Shown piece after piece: positions 1 to 8,641 of a DNA stretch of 64,000 nucleotides. The DNA comes from Bacillota bacterium (lineage in GTDB: Bacteria > Bacillota > Clostridia > Oscillospirales > Ruminococcaceae). Location of the stretch: positions 1 through 64,000 of the forward strand of contig JAEWAB010000004.1 in assembly GCA_023391875.1 (NCBI GenBank), given 5' to 3'. The notes beneath the pieces were generated by a model. That model was given only the letters and a program-made list of their open reading frames with translations, had not been told where the DNA came from and searched no databases. The translations under genes and the position numbers were made by a program. Position 1 is the first letter of the stretch. The number at the start of each line of letters is the position of its first letter.

Positions 1-2
1 AA

Positions 3-89
3 TACATTGAGACCTATTACAATACCAAACGAATTCATTCTGCATTGGGCTGGCTAAGCCCTATACAGTTTGAAATACAAAATTCTTAA
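3..89 (+). pseudogene. IS3-family transposase, C-terminal end only
   Basis: The window opens inside a reading frame that ends with the typical tail of IS3-family OrfB (DDE) transposases: YYNTKRIHSALGWLSP followed by nine residues and a TAA stop. The N-R/K-R-x-H-x-x-L-G-x-x-P pattern is the conserved C-terminal signature after the catalytic Glu. Everything upstream lies outside the window, so whether the element is intact cannot be judged. About ten bases downstream the sequence enters a likely right terminal inverted repeat (about 98-125, beginning TGTCCAGTTTTTATTG). Confidence 0.8.
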
Positions 90-97
90 ATGCTTAA

Positions 98-125
98 CTT
101 TGTGTCCAGTTTTTATTGACCTCCC
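98..125. repeat. Probable right end (terminal inverted repeat) of the IS3-family element
   Basis: The segment TGTCCAGTTTTTATTGACC followed by a C-run lies just beyond the transposase stop and looks like an IS3-type outer end. The left end is not in the window, so the pairing cannot be tested here. Confidence 0.5.
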
Positions 126-676
126 CAGTCGTAGGATAGAACTATGATTGGAGGTTTTGCTATGTCAGGGAAAAAGGAATACGTCCTTATTCAGAAGAGA
201 GCAGATCATCAAACGGCTGGTATGATAATGGGTATAGCGGTGATACTGTGGTTCGGATAAACATAAGAGAACGGTTGGTTCGCCTGTCCTAATTCCCATA
301 TTAATTGAATCATAGAAATGTTCCAAACACAGCCCAGCGGCATTTTTGGGTCGGATCGAGATTGAAACGCTCCAGTAGCTCCGCCCGTCTTGACTTATCC
401 AATTCGCCCCTCAGTCGTGCCAAAAGGTCGATGACTTCTCCTCCGATCACTCATACATAAATATTTAATATCATAGCCTAGATAATAGCCTATACATGCT
501 GTTGTACAAAAAAATCTGCTATAAAAATGCTGCGAAAAATAAAAAGAACCCATCTGCCGGATTACGACAGATGGGTTCTTCGGTGGTAAGAGATATGATT
601 TCAGCGCCTTACTCTGCAGAATTGAATTATTGTAACTCTACTCCATCCTCTATATGTTAAACAAAGTACTTGGAGA
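121..676. other. Gene-poor debris between the IS end and the first regulator
   Basis: No intact gene is visible. There is a stem-loop (125-151), a 32-codon open frame on the plus strand (162-260) with a good ribosome site (GGAGG) but no recognisable product, and a 46-codon frame on the minus strand (450-310, GTG start). The segment reading IIKRLV..NGYSGDTVVRIN in shifted frames (about 200-290) looks like decayed coding sequence. Farther on, 677-751 (minus) can be read as YQEGETYLGNLTSDEI and onward to a stop, again like the end of a lost gene. None of these could be assigned. Confidence 0.4.
544..580 (-). terminator. Rho-independent terminator, minus strand
   Basis: Perfect 13-bp stem (AAGAACCCATCTG and its complement) with an 11-nt loop. 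Read on the minus strand it is followed by a T-rich run. It probably ends the transcript of the LacI-type regulator, although it lies about 220 nt beyond its stop. Confidence 0.75.
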
Positions 677-796
677 CTAAAACAGAGCGACAGCAGATGG
701 TACTATTTCATCACTTGTAAGATTGCCAAGGTAAGTTTCCCCCTCTTGGTACTACGGAAATCCGCTAAACATTAGTAGTCGTTTGCAATTAAATGA

Positions 797-1774
797 TTAA
801 GTGCTTTGCCGCTCAACCAAGGATACAGGCAGGACTACACTGGTGGGGATAATCCTATTATCCTGCTTTAGTATGATGTCTTCTACCGCGTGTTGACAGA
901 TGGCATCCACCGATTGATGAATTGTGGTAATGGAAGGGGTGCAAAGCTTGCACAGATCGATGTCGTCATAACCGACAATCTTAATTTCGTCAGGTATTTT
1001 AATGCCGCGTTTATTGCAGATCATAATCACCTGAGCGGCAATAATATCGTTTGATGTAAAAATGCCGTCAATGTCCGGGTTGTTATCCAGCAGGGAATTT
1101 ATAATACTCTCATATTGCATGGAAAGGAATTGTTCTTCGGTTGCGTCTATTACAACATGCGGTATTCCTTGGGCTTCGCAGACTTGCTTAAAGCCGAAGT
1201 AGCGTTTGTTTGCCTCCATGATCAGGTAAGCGCTTCCGCTGATATGGGCAAGCTTTTTGCAGCCCTTTTCAATCAGGTGCTTTGCTGCTAATACACCGCC
1301 CTGAAAGTTATCGGAGCATACGGAAGGAATGCGCGGCGAGATAACGCGGTCTATAGAAATAATGGGAGCGTCAATTTCTATATCCATATCCAGGTCCTGC
1401 GTATGGCTCGCAAGAATAACACCGGCAACCTTACTGGCGCTCAGCATATCAAAATATTCAATTTCCTTTTTTACCTCGTGATTGGATGTACAGAGTAGCA
1501 ATTTATATCCATTGCTTGTTACAAGATGTTCCACGCAGTCAATGACCTTGCAAAAGTACATATTGCTGGCTGACGGCACAATTAATCCTATAAAATTGCT
1601 TCTTTTCTTTGAGAGCGCGCGGGCCAGCTCGTTGGGCTGGTAATTGAGATCCTTCATTGCCTGAAGTATCTTTGCTCTGGTGTTTTCGCCGATGTATCCG
1701 CGGCCGTTCAGCATTCTTGAAACGGTTGTAACGGTTACACCACTTCGCTCCGCAACATCTTTTAACGTACTCAT
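797..1774 (-). CDS. LacI/GalR-family transcriptional regulator (sugar operon repressor)
   Basis: 325 residues. The N-terminal helix-turn-helix (STLKDVAERSGVTVTTVSR, residues 2-20) and hinge helix are typical of LacI/GalR proteins. Residues from about 60 form the periplasmic-binding-protein-like effector domain (NFIGLIVPSASNMYF, later KIVGYDDIDLCKLCTPSITT). The gene is divergent from the sugar import and sucrose phosphorylase operon that starts at 2111, so it most likely represses that operon; the effector would be a sugar or sugar phosphate carried by the pathway. A LacI-type palindrome with the central AAACGCTT core lies in the shared intergenic region. The exact ligand is not visible from sequence. 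Confidence 0.9.
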   Translation of the reverse strand: MSTLKDVAERSGVTVTTVSRMLNGRGYIGENTRAKILQAMKDLNYQPNELARALSKKRSNFIGLIVPSASNMYFCKVIDCVEHLVTSNGYKLLLCTSNHEVKKEIEYFDMLSASKVAGVILASHTQDLDMDIEIDAPIISIDRVISPRIPSVCSDNFQGGVLAAKHLIEKGCKKLAHISGSAYLIMEANKRYFGFKQVCEAQGIPHVVIDATEEQFLSMQYESIINSLLDNNPDIDGIFTSNDIIAAQVIMICNKRGIKIPDEIKIVGYDDIDLCKLCTPSITTIHQSVDAICQHAVEDIILKQDNRIIPTSVVLPVSLVERQST

Positions 1775-2045
1775 TCTACAAGCTCCTATAGTGATTTATT
1801 ATATAATAAACTGCGGTATGGATAAAAAACAATAGGCCTGAGCAATATATTGCAGAAAATGTTATTGCAAAATATTAACTATATGTCAATCGAGTGATAT
1901 AGTCTAAAACTCATATTTATAGATGAAAACCGGGCCATCTTTGAGGAAATTGCATAAAAAATATGACTTATTATAAAAATTTATCTAAAACATTGTAATA
2001 AAAATAGAAAATAGACGCGTATGAGTTTATTTATATAATAGCCTA

Positions 2046-2074
2046 TTGACATCAACATGTCAAACGCTTAATAT
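2046..2074 (+). promoter_or_regulatory. Promoter with overlapping LacI-type operator
   Basis: TTGACA (2046-2051) and TAATAT (2069-2074) are separated by 17 bp. Two symmetric sites overlap it: a perfect TGACAT-CAAC-ATGTCA palindrome (2047-2062), and a LacI-family-like site centred on CG at 2065-2066 (ATGTCAAAC / GCTTAATAT, 6 of 9 half-site positions symmetric). Occupancy by the divergent regulator would block the promoter of the 2111 operon. Assigning the operator to this regulator is inference. Confidence 0.6.
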
Positions 2075-2110
2075 ATAATCAATCCACAAAAATCAATAGG
2101 GAGGACCAAT

Positions 2111-3481
2111 ATGAAAAAGTCAAAGCTACTAATTGGAACACTTTGTCTGGCACTTCTTCTTTCATCGTTTGTAGGCTGCGGAAAGGCAGCTGCATCATCG
2201 TCTGCATCACCATCTAGTGAACAAGCTGCCTCCGATGCAATCAGCAGCGCTGCCAACGAAAAGCCGGTCGAGCTTACTTTCTTCAATACCTCGGCTGAAG
2301 TAAACAACCAATTCGACGATGTATTCAAGCTTTATCATGAATCGCATCCTAATGTAACTATCTCCCTTATTCCAACGCCGATTGGCGGTCAGCAGATCGA
2401 GCAATTGCAGTCACTTCTGGCCTCAAAAAAACCGGCGACCATTGCTAATCTCGACCCGGGCACGATTGAAGTTTACAAGGACAAGTTCCTTGATTTAACA
2501 CCCGACAGACAGAGCTACGAAGAAATCGCACAGGCTGGTGCTATTGACGGCGCGTTACTGGATGGAAAATTTATCGGAATTCCTTACACGGTTCAGGGCT
2601 ATGGCTTATTGTACAACACCCGTATTCTCAACGAGGCGCTCGGCACCACCTTTGACCCCTCAACCATTAAAACCCGTGATGATTTGGAAGCTTTATTTAA
2701 GAAGGTTGAAGCGGCCGGTACACCGCCTGTTATGATTCATGGCGCGAACTGGTCTGTAGGCGCTCATTATTTGGGGCTCGCTTATTCCTTGCAGTCCAAG
2801 AGTGTTGATGATAACCGCAAATTTGTCGGAGAGCTTGAAAAGGGCACAGTTGATTTGAGCGCAAACGCTGCATACAACAATGTAATGGATACCTTTGATA
2901 TTTTAAAGAAATACAACTACAGAAAGAGCGATCCCCTGGTTGCAGACTACGCGAAAGATGCTTCTGATTTCGCAACCGGCAAGGTGGCTTTCTTCTTCAT
3001 GGGAGACTGGATCTGGTCTCAGGTTGGTACTCTCCAGGGAATCGATATGGAATATGGTATCATCCCGGTGCCATTCAGCAACAACGCCAGCGATTACGGC
3101 AACTCTGAAATACCGGTTAGCGAACCGAAGCTTTTTGCGATTGATAACTCCAACTCAACTCCTGAACAGCAGGCAGCGGCAAAAGAGTTTATATTATGGC
3201 TGCTCACCAGTGAACAGGGACAGGACGCTTTGGTTACGAAGATGGGCTTCAACCTGCCTTACAAGAATGTAACCGCCCAAAGTACCAACGTTGTTTCTAC
3301 AGCGGTATCGAAATATATTGCCGAGGGTAAGACAATCAATATCGGTGTAATCAACTACTTCCCGGCTGACTATTGGGCTAAGACAGGCGATTCCATGCTG
3401 AAGTATCTTGCGGATAAGACAGACCGCGCAGGGGTTACCAAAGAGATTCAGGATTATTGGAAAACCCAAACCGCTCATTAA
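2111..3481 (+). CDS. Sugar ABC transporter, substrate-binding lipoprotein
   Basis: 456 residues, family-1 extracellular solute-binding protein (MalE-like). Residues 1-22 are a lipoprotein signal peptide (basic start, hydrophobic core) ending in the lipobox SFVGC with Cys23 as the lipid anchor. A Ser/Ala-rich linker follows before the binding domain. The start is supported by GGGAGG six bases upstream. It is the first gene of an importer operon with two MalF/MalG-type permeases. No ATPase gene is present, which is normal for this class because a shared MsmK/MalK-type ATPase usually serves. The downstream sucrose phosphorylase and fructokinase suggest a sucrose-containing or related glucoside as substrate; this is inference. 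Confidence 0.9.
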   Translation: MKKSKLLIGTLCLALLLSSFVGCGKAAASSSASPSSEQAASDAISSAANEKPVELTFFNTSAEVNNQFDDVFKLYHESHPNVTISLIPTPIGGQQIEQLQSLLASKKPATIANLDPGTIEVYKDKFLDLTPDRQSYEEIAQAGAIDGALLDGKFIGIPYTVQGYGLLYNTRILNEALGTTFDPSTIKTRDDLEALFKKVEAAGTPPVMIHGANWSVGAHYLGLAYSLQSKSVDDNRKFVGELEKGTVDLSANAAYNNVMDTFDILKKYNYRKSDPLVADYAKDASDFATGKVAFFFMGDWIWSQVGTLQGIDMEYGIIPVPFSNNASDYGNSEIPVSEPKLFAIDNSNSTPEQQAAAKEFILWLLTSEQGQDALVTKMGFNLPYKNVTAQSTNVVSTAVSKYIAEGKTINIGVINYFPADYWAKTGDSMLKYLADKTDRAGVTKEIQDYWKTQTAH

Positions 3482-3498
3482 TTAACTGAAGTATTTTC

Positions 3499-3540
3499 GA
3501 AAACAATAGGAAAGGGTTTATATCCCTTCCTATTGTTTTC
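3499..3540 (+). terminator. Intercistronic stem-loop after the binding-protein gene
   Basis: A 14-bp stem GAAAACAATAGGAA with its complement, extended by a GGG/CCC step across a bulge, lies between the binding protein and the first permease. It has only a weak T-run, so it probably attenuates or stabilises the 3' end of the binding-protein message, giving excess binding protein over permease. Confidence 0.7.
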
Positions 3541-3572
3541 AATATAACAAAATCATAAAGGATTTGAAAAAA

Positions 3573-4451
3573 ATGAAGCAGAAAAGGCTTAAAAATATTG
3601 GTACCTTTTTGATTTTTGGGGGGCCTTCCTTATTTGCGTTTATAGCCGTAGTTATTGTTCCACTGGTATTCGGGTTGTATTTAACCTTTACAAACTGGAA
3701 CATGAGTACGGGGGCACATGCATTCGTCGGGTTGGCTAATTACGTGCAAGTATTCCTAGATCAGTCGTATATGTCGCAGCTGTGGTTTACGCTTAAATAC
3801 GCCTTCTTTACGGTTCTTCTCTCTAATGTGGGCGCATTCTCTTTAGGGCTTTTTTTAAGCCGTGGACTAAAAGGCCAGAACATTTTTAGAACAGGGTTCT
3901 TTACACCGAACCTGATAGGCGGATTGGTGTTGGGTTACTTATGGCAGTTTCTGTTTTCCCAAGTGCTTCCCTACCTCGGAAAGACGTATGGGTTATCACT
4001 GTTTCAAACCTCGTGGCTTACAGACACCGACAAAGCGTTCTGGGCACTGGTTATTGTTAACTCATGGCAGCTGATGGGGTATCTTATGATTGTGTATATT
4101 GCCGGGTTTGTCAGCGTACCGGAAGATATACTAGAGGCCGCGTCTATTGATGGAGCCGGCAGATTCAGACAAATCATAACCATGATTTTGCCGCTTTCAA
4201 TATCAAGTATTGTTGTAAGTCTGTTCCTTTCCGTTTCACGGTCATTTTTAACCTATGATTTAAACCTCGCTTTGACAAAAGGTGGGCCCTACGGATCTAC
4301 CGAACTAGCTTCCTTCCATATTGTTCAAAAAGCGTTCCTCTCCAATGAATATGGCGTTGGTCAGGCAGAAGCTATTGTTTTGTTTATCATTGTCGCGGTT
4401 ATAGCTTTAACGCAATCGTATCTTATGAAGAAGGTAGAGGTGGAAGCATAA
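3573..4451 (+). CDS. Sugar ABC transporter permease (MalF/UgpA type)
   Basis: 292 residues from the ATG at 3573. That start is preferred to an upstream TTG because AAAGGA lies at a proper distance from the ATG. It is an integral membrane protein with about six hydrophobic segments, and the cytoplasmic EAA loop (EAASIDGAGRFRQIITMILP) is the contact site for the ATPase. The TAA stop overlaps the next start by one base (TAATG), indicating coupled translation with the second permease. It forms the membrane channel together with the product of 4451-5275. Confidence 0.9.
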   Translation: MKQKRLKNIGTFLIFGGPSLFAFIAVVIVPLVFGLYLTFTNWNMSTGAHAFVGLANYVQVFLDQSYMSQLWFTLKYAFFTVLLSNVGAFSLGLFLSRGLKGQNIFRTGFFTPNLIGGLVLGYLWQFLFSQVLPYLGKTYGLSLFQTSWLTDTDKAFWALVIVNSWQLMGYLMIVYIAGFVSVPEDILEAASIDGAGRFRQIITMILPLSISSIVVSLFLSVSRSFLTYDLNLALTKGGPYGSTELASFHIVQKAFLSNEYGVGQAEAIVLFIIVAVIALTQSYLMKKVEVEA

Positions 4452-5275
4452 TGAAAAGCGGTAGAATTTCGGGTGCCGTTAAAAATATCATTCTATTCAT
4501 ACTGTTAATCATTTTTTTATTTCCGTTTCTTATTCTGGTGATGAATACATTTAAGACGACTCAGCAGTTTGTAGAAAGCCCAATTTCACTTCCAACCCAG
4601 TTTAATTTAGACAACTATGGTAAAGCAATTGATGCAATGAACTTCTTCTCGGGGTTTATGAATTCTTTCATCATAACGGTCGCCGGCGTGTTTATTGTTG
4701 TTTTGTTTGCTTCCATGACAGCTTATCTGTTTGCAAGATTTAAGTGGAAGATCAATAAGGTATTATTCTTTATCATGATTGCCTCTATGGCCATACCGTT
4801 TCAGGTTGTTATGATACCCCTTGTAACAATCTACGGCAACCTGGGCTTTCTGGATTCCCGAGAGTCTTTGCTGTTTATGTATCTGGGCTTTGGCTCACCA
4901 TTTGCTATTTTCACCTTTCACGGATTTATTAAAGGTGTTCCCATCGCACTGGAGGAGGCGGCTTCTATAGACGGCTGTTCAAGACTAAGAACTTTTTTTC
5001 AAATTGTACTACCACTGTTAAAACCCGTTTTATCGACAGTTATTGTATTAGATGTTTTATGGATGTGGAACGATTACCTGTTGCCCAGCCTGATTCTGCA
5101 GTCTCCGGGAATACGGACACTTCCGCTTTCAACCTACAACTTTTTCTCTTCGTATAGCGTGGATTTTACACCTCTTATGGCCGGCCTTGTAATGACCATC
5201 ATTCCGGTTCTCGTCCTTTACCTTTTCCTGCAAAAATATATTATTGAGGGGATTTCTGAAGGGGCAGTAAAGTAA
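4451..5275 (+). CDS. Sugar ABC transporter permease (MalG/UgpE type)
   Basis: 274 residues, an inner-membrane permease of the MalG class with six predicted membrane segments. The EAA loop reads EEAASIDGCSRLRTFFQIVL and ends in LP. It overlaps the preceding permease gene by one base. It lacks the large periplasmic insertion of MalF, as usual in Gram-positive bacteria. It is partner to the permease at 3573 and the lipoprotein at 2111. Confidence 0.9.
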   Translation: MKSGRISGAVKNIILFILLIIFLFPFLILVMNTFKTTQQFVESPISLPTQFNLDNYGKAIDAMNFFSGFMNSFIITVAGVFIVVLFASMTAYLFARFKWKINKVLFFIMIASMAIPFQVVMIPLVTIYGNLGFLDSRESLLFMYLGFGSPFAIFTFHGFIKGVPIALEEAASIDGCSRLRTFFQIVLPLLKPVLSTVIVLDVLWMWNDYLLPSLILQSPGIRTLPLSTYNFFSSYSVDFTPLMAGLVMTIIPVLVLYLFLQKYIIEGISEGAVK

Positions 5276-5319
5276 TGCCTTTGCAAGGAAAGGCCTGAAA
5301 CAAAAAGCGGGGGGTTAAC

Positions 5320-6114
5320 GTGGCATTCCTGCAAGTCAATTATCGTTCAAAGGCTTTGAAAAAGCTTATAACGTTTAATGCTCTTATTCCCAGAGACTGT
5401 ATCGGCGCATCCGAGTACACACAGGGGTTTGGCAGGCCGCTCAAGTCACTTTATCTCCTGCATGGTTATACCGGTAATTATACCGACTGGCTTTGCGGAT
5501 CGAAAATACAGGAGCTTTCTGAAAAATACAATTTGGCGGTTTTTATGCCGTCGGGGGAAAACAGTTTCTATCTGGATGACACTGATAAAGGCGAGTACTT
5601 TGGCGAATTTGTTGGCCGTGAGCTTGTTGAGTATACACGCAGCCTATTTCCGTTATCCGAGCAGAAAGAAGATACCTTTATCGGTGGTTTTTCCATGGGG
5701 GGATACGGTGCCATACGCAACGGATTAAAATATGCCGAACGGTTCGGTCGGATCATCGCGCTTTCTTCGGCCCTTATTACCCGCAGCATTGCAGGTATTC
5801 CCCCGGATTATAAGGATGCCATCGAGAACTATTATTACTACAGAAGAGTATTCGGCGATTTGAATCAGCTCTTGGGAAGCGATAAAGATCCGGAAGCACT
5901 TATCACCGAAATGAAAGCGAAAAATAGGGGAATCCCCAAAATCTATATGGCGTGCGGAACAGAAGATGCCCTTTTGGAGAATAACCGCAGCTATCATGAG
6001 TTTTTAAATTCTCAGAATGTAAAGCATCTATACCTAGAGAATACCGGGGGGCATAACTGGAGCTTTTGGAATGAATACATCGAAAATGCTGTTCTTTGGG
6101 CGTTGGATGATTAA
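5320..6114 (+). CDS. Esterase of the esterase D / tributyrin esterase family (alpha/beta hydrolase)
   Basis: 264 residues with a GTG start preceded by a GGGGGG-type ribosome site. The fold and motifs match PF00756 cytoplasmic esterases (EstA/tributyrin esterase, related to S-formylglutathione hydrolase and feruloyl/acetyl esterases). The nucleophile is Ser125 in GGFSMGGYGA, with candidate acid Asp216 (CGTEDALLE) and His245 (GGHNWSFW); the LLHGYTGNYTDW segment forms the oxyanion hole. There is no signal peptide, so it acts inside the cell. Its place directly after an importer and before sucrose phosphorylase suggests it removes short acyl groups from the imported sugar. S-formylglutathione hydrolase activity is an alternative but less likely here. 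Confidence 0.82.
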   Translation: MAFLQVNYRSKALKKLITFNALIPRDCIGASEYTQGFGRPLKSLYLLHGYTGNYTDWLCGSKIQELSEKYNLAVFMPSGENSFYLDDTDKGEYFGEFVGRELVEYTRSLFPLSEQKEDTFIGGFSMGGYGAIRNGLKYAERFGRIIALSSALITRSIAGIPPDYKDAIENYYYYRRVFGDLNQLLGSDKDPEALITEMKAKNRGIPKIYMACGTEDALLENNRSYHEFLNSQNVKHLYLENTGGHNWSFWNEYIENAVLWALDD

Positions 6115-6165
6115 CGGTTGTGTAATGCCTAGGCGTTGAGCGAGAGCACAAAAGGAGCTTTTACT

Positions 6166-7113
6166 ATGAAGAATAAATATAATGTTTTAAAAGAACTGGT
6201 TCCGATTTTAGAGGCGTCTCCTGTTATTGACCTGGAGAAAGACCTGCCTTCGGCAAGGGCGATTCCGGTCGCGGCAGTTTCTCATTCCGCTTCTGTGAGG
6301 ACTACCACCTGTACCATAAAAGGCCCTGAAACCGACCTCCTTGTAAAGATTTACGAACCAAAAGACGAAAAACAGGAGAGAAAACCGGGGCTGTTTTGGA
6401 TCCATGGAGGCGGTTATGTGCTTGGGCATCCTGATGTTGATGACGGTATCTGCGAACGCTTTGTTTTAGAAGCAAAATGCGCTGTTATCTCTGTAGACTA
6501 TCGGCTCGCACCGGAGCATACATACCCGGCGGCTATTGAGGATTGCTATGCCGGCCTCAAATGGATGGCAGATAATGCGGAAACGCTTCATATTGATAAG
6601 TCCAGAATAGCAATAGCCGGCCCAAGCGCCGGAGGAGGATTAACCGCAGCGCTTGCACTGCTGGCCCGTGATCGCGGAGGACCGCAGGTTATGTTCCATA
6701 TGCCATTGTATCCGATGATCGATAACAGAAACGAAACGCCCTCCAGCTTTGAAATCAACACGGTAACTATGCCTAAGGCATGGAACAGGGAAAACAACCA
6801 GACGGCGTGGCGTATGTATCTGGGGGAGCTTTCCGGAGAGATTCCGCCGTATGCGGCCCCGGCAAGGGCCGGCGACCTCACCGGCCTGCCGCCCGCCTAC
6901 ACCTGTGTTGGCCAGCTGGACCCGTTCAGGGATGAAACCCTGCAATATGTTGCAAGGCTGATGCAGGCGGGAGTTCCGGTTGAATTTCATGTTTATCCCG
7001 GATGTTTCCATGGCTTTGACGCCAGCAGCAATAACGCAAAAATCAGTGAACAGGCAAGAAAAGAGTATATTCAGGCTTTAAAAAGAGCTTTTCAAAACGC
7101 GGATGAAAATTAG
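6166..7113 (+). CDS. Alpha/beta hydrolase of the hormone-sensitive lipase (HSL, BFAE) family
   Basis: 315 residues from ATG 6166, chosen because AAAGGAG lies eight bases upstream; an upstream in-frame TTG has no ribosome site. The HSL-family oxyanion motif HGGGYVLG (residues 80-87), nucleophile Ser154 in AGPSAGGG, Asp252 in LDPFRDE and His282 in CFHGFD make up a complete catalytic set (PF07859). The usual GDSAG motif is GPSAG here, a minor variant. It is cytoplasmic. As the second esterase of the operon it could act on a different ester position or acyl chain from the one at 5320. The substrate is inferred only from context. Confidence 0.85.
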   Translation: MKNKYNVLKELVPILEASPVIDLEKDLPSARAIPVAAVSHSASVRTTTCTIKGPETDLLVKIYEPKDEKQERKPGLFWIHGGGYVLGHPDVDDGICERFVLEAKCAVISVDYRLAPEHTYPAAIEDCYAGLKWMADNAETLHIDKSRIAIAGPSAGGGLTAALALLARDRGGPQVMFHMPLYPMIDNRNETPSSFEINTVTMPKAWNRENNQTAWRMYLGELSGEIPPYAAPARAGDLTGLPPAYTCVGQLDPFRDETLQYVARLMQAGVPVEFHVYPGCFHGFDASSNNAKISEQARKEYIQALKRAFQNADEN

Positions 7114-7166
7114 GCAATAATCGTTTCAACACTATCTTCTTAAGGTATTTAGAAAGAGGAAACTGA

Positions 7167-8615
7167 ATGGGGATCAGAAATCAAATCATGCTTATCACCT
7201 ACGCGGATAGCATGGGAAAAAACTTAAGTGAACTGTCTGAGATATTGGATAAGCATTTTGATCAGGTAATAGGGGGGCTGCATATACTCCCGTTTTTTCC
7301 GTCTTCGGCAGATCGGGGCTTTGCACCACTAAACTATAAAATCGTAGACCCTGCATTCGGCAGCTGGAGCGACATTGAAGCGTTGGCAAAAAAGCATTAC
7401 TTAATGTTTGATTTTATGATCAATCATATCTCAAAGAGCTCGGAGTATTTTCAGGATTTTTTAAAAAATGGGGATTTGTCCGAGTACAAGAACCTGTTTA
7501 TCCGTTACAAAGACTTCTGGCCGGACGGGGAGCCGTCGCAGCAGGATATTGATCTGATTTACAAAAGAAAGCCCAGAGCGCCATACGTTGAAGCAGCGTT
7601 TGAGGACGGCACCACAGAAAAAATCTGGTGTACCTTTGACGAAGAACAGATTGATCTTGCCGTAAATACACAAACCACAAAAGATTTTATAAAGGAATGC
7701 TTACTGCGGTTGGCAGAAAAAGAAGCCTCTGTCATCCGGCTGGATGCCTTTGCGTATGCCGTTAAGAAGCTGAAGACAAATTGTTTCTTTGTTGAACCGG
7801 AGACCTTTGAGTTGCTGGAATACTGTGAGAACGTTGCCAAAAGCGGAAATGCGGAAATCCTGCCTGAGATTCATGAGCATTATACCATTCAAATGAAGCT
7901 TGCAGACAAAGGATATTGGGTTTACGATTTTGCTCTGCCGATGCTGCTGCTTCACGCGCTCTATACCGGAGAGAACAGGAAGCTTATAAACTGGCTGAAA
8001 ATATGCCCCAGAAAACAGTTTACGACGCTGGACACGCACGATGGAATAGGCGTTGTTGATGTTCAGGACCTTTTAACTCCGGAAGAGATTGAAAAGACAA
8101 CGGAACTTTTGTTTACAAAAGGCGCTAACGTGAAAAGGGTTTATAACACGGTGGCCTATAACAATTTGGATGTTTATCAGCTTAACTGCACTTATTACTC
8201 CGCTTTGGGGGATAATGATGACGCATATCTGCTGGCGCGTGCAATCCACTTCTTTGCGCCCGGTATCCCTCAGGTTTACTATGTTGGACTTATGGCTGGG
8301 AAAAACGATATTGAGCTTCTTGAAAAAACCAAAGTCGGCAGAAATATCAATAGGCATTATTATACCAAAGAAGAGATCGACCAAGAGGTTCAGCGGCCTG
8401 TGCTGCAAAAAATGTATAAGCTGATGAAATTCAGAAATAGTTATCCCGCATTCGACGGAACTGTAGAGATTGTGGATCCCTCAACGGTAAATGAAGTACG
8501 GATTCGTTGGGCTAAAGATCAATATACCGCAACGCTCTGCGCAGATTTAAAAACCTTCGGTTTCAAAATTAACTATACGGATGAAAATGGAACCGAAAAT
8601 GAACTTCATCTATAA
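7167..8615 (+). CDS. gtfA: Sucrose phosphorylase (GH13_18)
   Basis: 482 residues, the normal length for the family. The N-terminus (MLITYADSMGKNLSEL, LHILPFFPSSADRGFAP) is characteristic of GH13 subfamily 18. Catalytic residues are in place: nucleophile Asp193 (VIRLDAFAYA), acid/base Glu234 (EILPEIHEHY) and transition-state Asp292 (LDTHDGIGVVD), numbering close to the Bifidobacterium enzyme. It splits sucrose with phosphate into glucose 1-phosphate and fructose in the cytoplasm; the fructokinase next to it would take the fructose. Subfamily members acting on sucrose 6-phosphate, glucosylglycerate or glucosylglycerol exist, so the exact acceptor is less certain, but the fructokinase favours sucrose. 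Confidence 0.9.
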   Translation: MGIRNQIMLITYADSMGKNLSELSEILDKHFDQVIGGLHILPFFPSSADRGFAPLNYKIVDPAFGSWSDIEALAKKHYLMFDFMINHISKSSEYFQDFLKNGDLSEYKNLFIRYKDFWPDGEPSQQDIDLIYKRKPRAPYVEAAFEDGTTEKIWCTFDEEQIDLAVNTQTTKDFIKECLLRLAEKEASVIRLDAFAYAVKKLKTNCFFVEPETFELLEYCENVAKSGNAEILPEIHEHYTIQMKLADKGYWVYDFALPMLLLHALYTGENRKLINWLKICPRKQFTTLDTHDGIGVVDVQDLLTPEEIEKTTELLFTKGANVKRVYNTVAYNNLDVYQLNCTYYSALGDNDDAYLLARAIHFFAPGIPQVYYVGLMAGKNDIELLEKTKVGRNINRHYYTKEEIDQEVQRPVLQKMYKLMKFRNSYPAFDGTVEIVDPSTVNEVRIRWAKDQYTATLCADLKTFGFKINYTDENGTENELHL

Positions 8616-8641
8616 AAACAAATAATTTTCAGGTGATTTCA

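Noticed and set aside
162..260. Small gene with a good ribosome site next to the IS end
   Set aside because: Only 32 codons with no recognisable product. Neighbouring frames look like one decayed gene, so it is noted only as part of the debris.
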